This document shows positions 42,728 to 51,121 of a stretch of DNA of 64,000 nt, piece by piece. The notes below the pieces were generated by a model. It did no database searches, had not been told where the DNA came from, and saw only the letters and a list, made by a program, of their open reading frames with translations. The position numbers and the translations under genes were made by a program. The DNA is from Acanthamoeba castellanii str. Neff (lineage: Eukaryota > Discosea > Longamoebia > Acanthamoebidae), in NCBI RefSeq assembly GCF_000313135.1, contig NW_004457712.1:1310822-1374821 (forward strand), read 5' to 3'. Numbering within the stretch: the stretch's first letter is position 1; each line of letters begins with the position of its first letter.

Positions 42728-43268
42728 TATCTCATTTAATCTTTTTTTTCTGCGAAATGGGGAGAGTATTGCTTTTTTTTTCTGTAGAGAGCTGTGAAAG
42801 CAGTACATACACATACATGCTGGAGTATTAGTGGAAGTCTTGCTGGATGTGTGGGATTTTCTCCTGTAACTTGCACTCATTTGAAATGAGAGGTCAAAAA
42901 TGACTGGTGAAATTTTGAAGGTCACAGAGATGTTGCAAGCAGCCAAACTCTTTATATTTGCCATTCAAAGCCTTGATGTTTACTTACACCAACTTCTTTG
43001 TGTATCACAGAGAACTTGTGGTCATTTGAAATGAGAGGTCCAGTCATTTTGAAAAGTGATTTTGTTTGTGAGTTTAAGCTCATAAAAATAGTTTTGACAA
43101 CACAAAAATGGTTTTATTTTAAGAATAGCAAGACAAAATTGGGAGCATCTTGAGAAATGGCAGATTAAAATACCATCATAATGAGAGATATGATGCTGTA
43201 ACTGGGCCATCAGTCAAGGTCTGGAATGACCAATTTCTATCATGTACATGTTTTGGTACACTTACTTT

Positions 43269-43288
43269 ATCGCGTACGCGTACGCGAT
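43269..43288. repeat. CpG-rich 20-base palindrome, reference copy
   Basis: The sequence is atcgcgtacgcgtacgcgat, a perfect palindrome with six CpG sites. Three related copies nearby (43607-43626, 43879-43898, 43931-43950) have TG or CA at each of these six sites and no other change. Confidence 0.85.
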
Positions 43289-43606
43289 GACTACGCACAT
43301 TTTTTTCGGTACTTTCCTGAACGGTTGGCACACAGAACCATAAAAGGAAAAATCACAGCTGCTGGGATTTAACTGGACAAAAAGTCAATTTTTATTCTTT
43401 ACACAAGCAATTCCGAGGGGCTGTTTGTCACATCTCAGTGTGGAGAGTGCCCTTCATCTCTTCCTTCTTGGCCTCCTGAGGAGGTGGCTGCTCACTATGA
43501 GGGTGGCCTGGAGCTGCTCTTTGTCATTCACTTGATATTAAATTGTTGCAGCATTCATCTTCACATGATCTGTGGGGCAAGGAGGAGATAAATTAGCAAA
43601 CATTCT

Positions 43607-43626
43607 ATCACATACACATACATGAT
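43607..43626. repeat. CpG-decayed copy of the 20-base palindrome
   Basis: The sequence is atcacatacacatacatgat. Against the reference at 43269 all six CpG sites have become CA or TG, and every other base is unchanged. Confidence 0.8.
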
Positions 43627-43667
43627 AGAATGTCCTGCAGTTTCAAAGCATAATGGGCTTTGAAAAT

Positions 43668-43834
43668 GGCAAGGTTAATGGGAACAAAAGTAACTGTATT
43701 AAAAAGAGGGAACACCAAACCAAAGCATAATGGGCTTTGAAAATAGCATGTATGCAATGGGGCAGTTACCACCTTCAGGAGCTTCAACAGTTCCTTGTTG
43801 TTGGCCATGGCTGATGGCAGGGTGACTTGCACCT
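43668..43834. repeat. Repeat B, copy 1, with a small gene-like piece
   Basis: About 168 bases return inverted at 45490-45657 with few differences. On the minus strand the piece reads VQVTLPSAMANNKELLKLLK and then runs through a hydrophobic stretch to a stop. It may be a captured exon, since an acceptor-like TTTCAG precedes it in the other copy. Confidence 0.8.
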
Positions 43835-43878
43835 ATGCATACACAACAACAAAAACTGTAAAACCAGACACATACTTT

Positions 43879-43898
43879 ATCACATACACATACACAAT
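43879..43898. repeat. CpG-decayed copy of the 20-base palindrome
   Basis: The sequence is atcacatacacatacacaat. All six CpG sites of the reference read CA. The flanks (ACTTTAT before, GACTAC after) also match those of the reference copy. Confidence 0.8.
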
Positions 43899-43930
43899 GA
43901 CTACATGTTTGACCTACCAATACTTAGTTT

Positions 43931-43950
43931 ATCATGTACACATACATGAT
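43931..43950. repeat. CpG-decayed copy of the 20-base palindrome
   Basis: The sequence is atcatgtacacatacatgat. The six reference CpG sites read CA, TG, CA, CA, CA and TG, with no other difference. Confidence 0.8.
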
Positions 43951-44204
43951 CTGGAAAATCAGAACTTGGCTTGTTTTGTGTAAGTGCTCCTCTGAACACC
44001 CTCAAACTGCACCTTGCTTTTGCTTTCATACCCTCCATCAATTCCATAATCAGTGGCCAACATGCTGCCCTCACATCCAGTTCATGTTCAACCTCACACC
44101 ATATTCAGTCAGTTGCACACATGCACTGAACTTCATTCTTCACATTTGTGCTGAATTGGAGCACTATTCCTGAAGTTAAAATTCCACTCCATTCCACACT
44201 GATA

Positions 44205-44425
44205 AAATTACTTTTAACTCCACAAATTCCAAGTTTTTATCAAATCATTTTCATCTCAAATCCCTCAATATGACTTATAAGCAGTGGTCTAGCATGTCAA
44301 AATCACACATGCAGATCCATATCTTCAAAACTGCCCTATAAATCAAAAATGTCAAATCTCACACAATTTTAGCACAACAAAAATTCCACAGTCATTTGTG
44401 ACCTCTCATTTCAAATGACTGTTGA
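44205..44425. repeat. Repeat C, copy 1
   Basis: About 220 bases match 45194-45420 in inverted orientation with scattered differences, so this pair is older than repeats A and B. Each copy is bounded on one side by the CATTTGAAATGAGAGG motif. Confidence 0.7.
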
Positions 44426-44923
44426 CTGCAACCATTGACTGATTGTTTGGTCCATGCTTGGCAATGAGGAGTGGGAACATGTTCCACATTACCAGCATCT
44501 GGCACTTATTGGAGCTTCTTATACCACCAAAAAACAATATACAGCTAGAAGATGTTGTGCCTGTCCAAAATGTGTATAACATATAGACTGGATCTCTCAT
44601 TGCAAATGAGCACAAGTTCTGTGCTTGAGGACATGGAAGAGGAAGCATTCAAGGCTGGTCTTTCATTGAAGTTGGTCTCAACAAATAGCCCATCCTTTAC
44701 ACTCACTTACACTTTTCATTCTACTCTGCCCACTTTTCATTCCCTGATTGCTTCTGTGCTTATTATTGCCATGGGTGTTGGCAACCCATGGTACAGGTTT
44801 TATAAGATGCTGCTTGTTCAACATGAAAGGAATGGTGCACAGAAAGAGCAAGGCCAAAACCCACCCAAATGGGACATCCCAGTCCACACCCTGATACTCA
44901 TAGGCAAGAGATCAAAAAAGATA

Positions 44924-44995
44924 TCGCCCCACCCAGATTTGAACTGGGGTCCCAGGTACCAGAAACCTATATGCTGCCAACTACACCATGAGGCG
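44924..44995 (-). tRNA. tRNA-Gln (CTG), inverted copy
   Basis: Identical to the gene at 42656-42727 in all 72 bases that I can compare. Anticodon CTG, intact cloverleaf, and an AT-rich T-run follows on the minus strand. Confidence 0.85.
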
Positions 44996-45077
44996 GACTT
45001 GTTGCACACCTGCTCTTGACCACGTTGTCAACCTCTCTCTTTCCGTCTTCTTGCGGTTGAAGTGCCGCCAAAAGAAA

Positions 45078-45150
45078 TGGCCAGGGTGGGGATCGAACCC
45101 ACGACCTTGGCGTTATTAGCACCACGCTCTACCAACTAAGCTAACCGGCC
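45078..45150 (-). tRNA. tRNA-Ile (AAT), inverted copy
   Basis: Same as 42501-42573 except that base 66 is C instead of A, which breaks the U7-A66 pair at the foot of the acceptor stem. It may still be functional, but it is the weaker of the two copies. Confidence 0.88.
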
Positions 45151-45193
45151 CTTGCTGCTCACTGGCCACCTGCACACTGCTCCTAACTTGTGG

Positions 45194-45420
45194 TATTCAT
45201 TTGAAATGAGAGGGCACAAATGACTGTGGTATTTTTGTTGAGCTAAAATTGTGTGAGATTTGATATTTTTGATTTATAGGGCAGTTTTGAAGATTTGGAT
45301 CTGCATGTGTGATTTTGACATGCTAGACTGCTGCTGATAAGTGATATTGAGGGACTTGAGATGAAAAAGATTTGATCAAAACTTGGTATGTGTGGAGTTA
45401 AAAGAGATTTTATAAGTCTG
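45194..45420. repeat. Repeat C, copy 2 (inverted)
   Basis: Inverted, diverged copy of 44205-44425. It lies directly after the right tRNA arm. The GATTTATAGGGCAGTTTTGA block matches the other copy well. Confidence 0.7.
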
Positions 45421-45489
45421 AGATGGAGCTTTGTTGTGGTGGAATTTTATCTTCAGGAACAGTGTCCTGTTAACAGTTTCTGTACTTTC

Positions 45490-45657
45490 AGGTGCAAGTC
45501 ACCCTGCCATCAGCCATGGCCAACAACAAGGAACTGTTGAAGCTCCTGAAGGAGGTAACTGCCCCATTGCATACATGCTATTTTCAAAGCCCATTATGCT
45601 TTGGTTTGGTGTTCCCTCTTTTTAATACAGTTACTTTTGTTCCCATTAACCCTGCCA
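45490..45657. repeat. Repeat B, copy 2 (inverted)
   Basis: Inverted copy of 43668-43834. The plus strand reads VQVTLPSAMANNKELLKLLK followed by a GAGG insertion relative to the other copy, then a short hydrophobic tail and a stop. Confidence 0.8.
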
Positions 45658-45883
45658 AGTAGCAGCTGTCAACTTCAATTATTTTGGAATCTGTTGGAGG
45701 TGAGGATTTAACACTTTTATTGAAAGACCAGTAAAAGTCAGACTGTCCATCATCTTTTCCCAAGCCCTGACAGGACCTATGCAACCGGTATACCCTTCTC
45801 CTCCAATTACTTTTTGCCTGGAAGACCACACTGCAGTCGCTATCCCAGATCACATACTTCAAAATCCTGGCTAACCATCGCCA

Positions 45884-45956
45884 GCCTTGCTAGCTCAGTC
45901 GGTAGAGCGTCAGTCTCATAATCTGAAGGTCGTGAGTTCGATCCTCACGTGAGGCA
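45884..45956 (+). tRNA. tRNA-Met (CAT), elongator type
   Basis: The 5' end is GCCTTGCTAGCTCAGTCGGT, the anticodon loop is CTCATAA (anticodon CAT) and the 3' half GTGAG-TTCGATC-CTCAC ends in GTGAGGC plus discriminator A. The sequence follows the eukaryotic elongator tRNA-Met and not the initiator, because it has a normal TTC T-loop and G1-C72. The acceptor stem has G6-U67 and U5-G68 wobbles. A T-run follows. Confidence 0.93.
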
Positions 45957-46302
45957 CATTTTTTTATGCACGTCATGGGCCCAGGAGACACTCCACTTCC
46001 TTGCCTTGTCCCTGTGCAACAGGTCCGCTGGTTTGCTTTGTTACAGTGTTTTTTGTTGTTTGTTACACACCTGTGGCCTGTTGGTTCACTGGCCATGTTG
46101 TTTTTTTACACTCAATCACTGTTCACCAAACACATGACCAACTCAAAACCCTCACTTACACCACCATAGGGCAAAAAAGGAACACAACAATGCCAATTAA
46201 CTACAGGGTAGGATGAAGGAGGGGTGAACCAGTGATCTGTTGCCCTGTGGCCAATATGCAAATGAATTGGCAATAACCCTAAGATATCCCCATAAACACG
46301 AA

Positions 46303-46374
46303 GCCGTCCTAGCTCAGTCGGTAGAGCGCAAGACTCTTAATCTTGTGGTCGTGGGTTCGAGCCCCACGGTCGGC
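46303..46374 (+). tRNA. tRNA-Lys (CTT), second copy
   Basis: Identical to 28723-28794 (inverted relative to it), including the U5-U68 mismatch, the U at discriminator position and the TATCTCC plus T-run downstream. Upstream flanks are unrelated. The gene forms the right border of CpG-poor island 2. Confidence 0.93.
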
Positions 46375-46560
46375 TATCTCCTTTTTTCCCGTGGCGCCAG
46401 AGGGATGGGTCACGCAAAGGCTTTACCGCCGCGCAGCCTCCGGACTCAAGTCACGCGCAGCTGGTCCCGCACGAGAAAAGCTTGAAGTGGCGTCAGGCGG
46501 GAAGGAAAAACACTACCGAATTATTAGGTTTCGAGAGCACTTGAAGTGCCCGGTGGAACA

Positions 46561-48178
46561 CTAGTGGACCGACACCTTCTCCTTGTAGTTCGGGGCGAGG
46601 AGCACGCTCTCCTCACCGGAGAGAGGCTCGACTTGGTAGCCGACCTGAATACCCTTCTTCTCGGCGTCGATGTAGGCGTGGCCTGGCAGGTAGAATTCGT
46701 AGGCGTGCTGCTTTGACAGAACCTGCCGATTGGAGAATTGCCATCGCCATTAGATAGTTGTTTGACAAAAAGCTGCGTGTGGACCACAACAACACGCACA
46801 TGCGCGCTGGGCGATGAAAGATGGACGTACTGTGTAATGGGCAGAAGACTTCTCAAGGAAATCAAACTCCTCTTCGGTAAGATCCCGAAGGTACTTGGCC
46901 GGGTTGCCCACCCAGATCTAGCCCGAGCGTCCACGAGTGAGCTCACACGGGCCACACAGCAGGCGAGGGGGAAAAAAAAGCAGAGGTGAGAGGCCACGTC
47001 GTACCTGACCGCTGGGAATGCGCTGCCAAGCGGGGAGAACCGAGCCAGCACCAAGGATGGAGTGCGATTCCTGTAGTACAACACAGAGAGTAGCGGTGAG
47101 GATCGCGGCACAGAAAAAGACGCCGGGAGGGAGCCGCGATAGCGCGTACCATGTAGGAGCCAGCGCCGAGGACGGAACCCATGCCCACAAGGCAGTGGTC
47201 CTCGATCGTGCACGCCTTCAGCACGCACCGGTGACCTGCACGATCGTGCCCACGCCGCCGAAGGAAAACGTGAGCTCACATGAAGCCAAAAGACATCGAG
47301 GGAGCCAAGTGGGTGCAGAAAAAAAAAGAAGGAGCAAACGATGATGGTTGAGCGCAGCAGCAGCAGGAGTGTGGGGCTTACCGATGGTAACCCAGTGGCC
47401 AACGATCGTCGAGCCATCGTGATCCTCAGTGAGCTCTTCGTCGGCCTCAGTGATCACGGTTCCGTCCTACATGTCGCATCACAGGACAGCGGTAGACCAG
47501 GTCAGGAGAGGGGCACGCAGCACTCGGGCTCATCTTTTTTGCCCTGAGATTTTTCGAGCATTGATTTGAAAGAGAGAAGGCCGAGGTACCTGAACGTTGG
47601 TGCCCGCCCCGATGCGGATGAGCTTCGTGTCGGCTGCGCATCGATATCCAAGGTGAGATGGATGGGCCTAGCCACCAGACGAGAGGAGCACGATGGGGGG
47701 GGGGGTACCGTTGATGACACAGTCATACCAGACGGAGGCACGATCCCAGACCTCGACGTTACCAACGAGGGTGGCCGACGGAGCGACAAAGCTCTCCGAC
47801 GAGATTTGAGGCCGCTTCCCGGGCAGATTTACCAGCGTAGTGTGCTTGTTGTCTGCAGCGTGGATTAATTAAATGGAGTGTATAATCGAGAAGGCTTTAC
47901 AGCTCCCACCGCAAAATGGAACATCTCGATTCTGATTTGGGGGGGGGGTAATGCAGGCAGACTAAATTAAGAGAAGCAAGCGGAAGAATTCAAGACTGCC
48001 CAAAGGGGGGTTGAAGAATTGAATGGAACGTACAAAGGTCGTTGTAGGCCGTGGCCTGTACGGGAACGGTGAGACCGAACTTCTCGAGGGGAACATCAGG
48101 GATGTCGGCGCCGTTCCGCGTTGGGAGCACCGCGGCGGGCGTGCTGGGCCTCAAGCGTCGAAGCAGTCCCCTCATCAT
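46561..48178 (-). CDS. Mitochondrial gamma-carbonic anhydrase-like protein
   Basis: The minus-strand start gives MMRGLLRRLRPSTPAAVLPT, a basic presequence for mitochondria. Left-handed beta-helix repeats follow: FVAPSATLVGNVEVWDRASV, ADTKLIRIGAGTNVQDGTVI, STIVGHWVTIGHRCVLKACT, DHCLVGMGSVLGAGSYM and SILGAGSVLPAWQRIPSG. A helix then ends the fold (IWVGNPAKYLRDLTEEEFDF). NVQDGTV and GHWVTIGHRC supply zinc-site histidines of the family, although the first expected His after NVQDG lies beyond what I can match. Proteins of this type form the membrane-attached gamma-CA domain of mitochondrial complex I in plants and amoebae. About seven introns are present. A further in-frame ATG upstream would add a few residues (MKKKDC). 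Confidence 0.85.
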
Positions 48179-48339
48179 GCAATCTTTCTTCTTCAATTAT
48201 TGTTGCTTGATTTCAAATCTATTTTTTTTTCATGTGTCGACACAATTTTTCACTCACCAGAACAACCTCGCTCACCCACACCACTGTACCCACCACGGCT
48301 TTATTGACAAGCTTGGTTCGAAGATGCAACCCTCCATTT

Positions 48340-50791
48340 TTAGAGAGGCAGTTCGAAGGAGACATTGAGCTGAGCCTCCTGCGCCATGTCCACGATCCTG
48401 GCCACCTTCACCGCCTGCGATCGGAAACATATGCATAAAGGATGTGAGTCGCTGTTGTTGACGTGCGGGTGTGACCAGAGGGCAATGCGGGTTGGGTCGG
48501 ACCTTTTCGGCCGCCTCGTCGAGGTCGGAAGCGAAGATGATGCGGGCGCCAGAGTTCTCGAGAAGATCCTTGGCCTCCTTCATGTTGGTGCCGAGCAGGC
48601 GAACCACCAGAGGAACTGAGTGGGGCGACGAAACGTCGTTAGATGAGCTAAAGACACTAACCAGCGTCGTACTCCACAAAAAAACCGTTTCGGTTTAGTT
48701 AGGCGGCACTTACCCTTGATGTTGAGGACCTTCACAGCGTTGAGGATACCCATGGCGATGATGTCACACCTCATGATACCTCCGAAGATGTTGACCATCA
48801 CGGCCTTGACCTAATCACCGCACAACAGTGAGCGTGAGATGGGCGTGGGTACGAAAAGAGCGAAAATGGGGCCAGCGCCGCGTACGCTCTTGTCGCTGGA
48901 AAAAATCCTGAAAGCCTCTGTCACCTGCTTCTCCGTAGCACCGCCACCGACGTCCAAGAAGTTGGCGGGGTTGCCTGAGGTTCGTGCGCGCGTGGTGACT
49001 TAGTCGAGAGCAAAAGGTGTGGGTGGAGGATGAGCGCTGTACGCACCTCCCTTGAGCTTGATGATGTCCATGGTGGCCATAGCCAAACCAGCGCCGTTGA
49101 CCAGGCAGCCGATGTTGCCGTTCAGCTGAATGTAGTTGAGGTCGAACTTGCTGGCGGCCACCTCTCGGGGGTCCTCCTGGCTTTCGTCCCTGAGCGCAAA
49201 GATCTCCTTTTGTCTGAATTCGGCGTTGTCGTCAAAGCGCAGCTTGGCATCCAAGGCCACGACTGAACGGAGCCGGAGAGAAGAAGACGATCAGCCTCCG
49301 GTCAAGACATAGACGCCTGCAGCGGAGCGGTTCGTGGGCTCATGAAGCAGCGGGCGTACTCTGTCCCTGGTGATCCTCGACGAGGGGGTTGATCTCGGCG
49401 AGCGTGCAGTCCTTCTTGATGAAGAGATCGTAGAGCTTGGAGACCAGCTCCTTGGTCTGCTCCTTGACCTGATGACACGCACACGTTCAACCAATTCCAC
49501 GTTAGTCGCTCACGCTTGTGTAATGAGCCCTGCAGCGAATTGTGGCACACACCTTGGTGCTCTGGAAACCGAGCTTGTCGGCGACAAGCTCGAGCTTCTC
49601 CGGGGTTACACCCTCCGCGATGTCAATGGGGATCTTGAAGATGGCGTCGGGGTGCTCGGCCGACAGCGTCTCAATGTCGCTACCGCCTTGAGTTGTCACA
49701 CACGCCGCCAGGCCCATAGGAGTGAGATAGCGATCCCTCCAAATCGCGGCAGTTTCCGGCTGTGGCACGTGCTAAAAACGAAAAGGCGAGGAGCAGGGTG
49801 GGTCGGTGGTCGGTGCGACAGTGTACCCTTAGAGCTGCCGATGATGACAGGGCCGTTGTAAGCCCGATCCATGAGGATGGCGAAGTAGGTCTCGCGGCGG
49901 ATGAACAATCGCTCTGCCAGATAGACCTTTTTTGCGGGGGCACGTGTGAGTGAGTGTCTGCGCGTGGTGGCGAGAGATAGAGTGGTGCGCGTACGACGTT
50001 GCAGGGCTTGCCCTCGGGTCCGGTTTGCTTGGTGAAGATGTGGTGGCCCAGCATCTTGGACGCCACGTCCTTCACTTCCTCTGGGCTGTTGATATATCAC
50101 AATAAAATAAAATCAATATATAAGAATATATATACGAAATATGAATTCTGCTAATCCGATGGCGATTAGAGGGCAACGGCGTACGAGGTGCAAGTGTGAA
50201 CGCCGCCCTTGAGCCCGCTGTCGAAGTGACCCACACCTCGGCCACCGGCCAGGACCTGTGCCTTAACAATTACATCGGCTGCTCGATCGTAGTAGATCAG
50301 GAGATGTCCAGCAAGCAAAATAGATCTATGGGGGGGGGAACGGAGGCGGAGGTTGGGTTACCGTCGCCTCCCTGCTGCATCTGCTGGGCGATCTTGTAGG
50401 CCTCCTCAGGAGAAGCGGCCACTTGTCCCTTGGGGACGCGAATGCCCTCCTTCCTCATGAGCTCCTGCGACTGGTACTCATGAATGTTCAACCACCTGCG
50501 TGCAGCTCCGGTCTGGGCCTGTGCACACAGTCGGGCAGCAAAATGGGTCAGTGATTTATGACGTATTTATTCGATTTCGATTAGAAGAAGAGAATTCAAC
50601 AAATATAAAAGACAAATTTGAAAAATGAGGGTGTACACGAATGGCGATTTGAAGGGATTACAGAGAAGAGGGGGTACCGAAGTGGAGGTGAGGGTAGTCG
50701 CGGTGTTGCTCTGCAGGAGCGCCGATCTCGCAGGCAGGGAGCGGCCCATTCCGCCGGCCATACCCACACTTCTCGCGCCGCGTCGCCACAT
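48340..50791 (-). CDS. SUCLA2: Succinyl-CoA ligase beta subunit, mitochondrial
   Basis: The first exon encodes a mitochondrial presequence ([20 protein letters not shown]). The mature part begins [20 protein letters not shown] or similar, the classical SucC start. ATP-grasp pieces follow: [76 protein letters not shown] and [20 protein letters not shown]. The ligase half has [35 protein letters not shown] and [19 protein letters not shown]. This half of the enzyme grasps the nucleotide and, with the alpha subunit, makes succinate and ATP or GTP in the TCA cycle. ADP versus GDP preference is not clear by eye. About ten introns are seen. It lies 161 bases from the gamma-carbonic anhydrase gene on the same strand. 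Confidence 0.92.
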
Positions 50792-51121
50792 TTTGCAGGA
50801 GATTAACGAGAGTGCAGAGGGATGAGGATGAAGTGTTGGGATCGCAACAAGCCCCCTTCTTTTTCGGTATTCGCCGTGGTCTGGGTTGAAGGAGTTGCCC
50901 TTCCCGTTCGTTTTCGCCCAGCGCCGCCGGATATTTCCGAGCACGGCCAGGCAAGATGAAAAAGAAATGCCAAAAGTTGGAAAAGAAATTTTGAAGGAAA
51001 AGGTGTTTTCGAAGGGAAAGAAGCGCAGAAGCGCAATCTGCAAATCGGACGTGGCGTAGGGCTGTACAGTTGCTCTGCTGAGGGCTTGGTCGGAGCAAAC
51101 ACACACAGCGGAAGAGAGAAG
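50792..51121. promoter_or_regulatory. Intergenic region between divergent succinyl-CoA ligase and DnaJ genes
   Basis: These 330 bases separate two divergent starts. A purine-rich patch (about 50957-51026) and an AAAAGGTGTTTTCG stretch are the only features. No TATA box, RNA gene or ORF is supported. Confidence 0.4.

Larger units (their letters stand above)
42467..42732 (+). repeat. Left arm of a 266-base inverted repeat carrying two tRNA genes
   Basis: This stretch returns in inverted orientation at 44919-45184. By eye the arms differ at only two positions (42566 and one base near 42586). Each arm carries tRNA-Ile and tRNA-Gln. The arms are CpG-normal, unlike the sequence between them. Confidence 0.92.
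44919..45184 (-). repeat. Right arm of the 266-base inverted repeat carrying two tRNA genes
   Basis: This is the reverse complement of 42467-42732 with two differences seen by eye. It carries tRNA-Gln and tRNA-Ile on the minus strand. Confidence 0.92.
42740..46290. other. CpG-depleted island 2, nested inverted repeats between tRNA genes
   Basis: Apart from the tRNA arms, this stretch is AT-rich with TG/CA excess and almost no CG, like island 1. A striking exception is the CpG-dense palindrome at 43269-43288. No gene is supported. It consists of three inverted-repeat families (arms at 42467 and 44919; 43668 and 45490; 44205 and 45194), a recurring CATTTGAAATGAGAGG motif (42878, 43023, inverted at 44402, 45198) and a family of 20-base palindromes. 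The 45957-46302 part between tRNA-Met and tRNA-Lys shows nothing further. The order of the repeat arms is A, B, C then A', C', B', so it is not a simple single palindrome. Repeated insertion and inversion at tRNA genes is the likely history. Confidence 0.7.
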
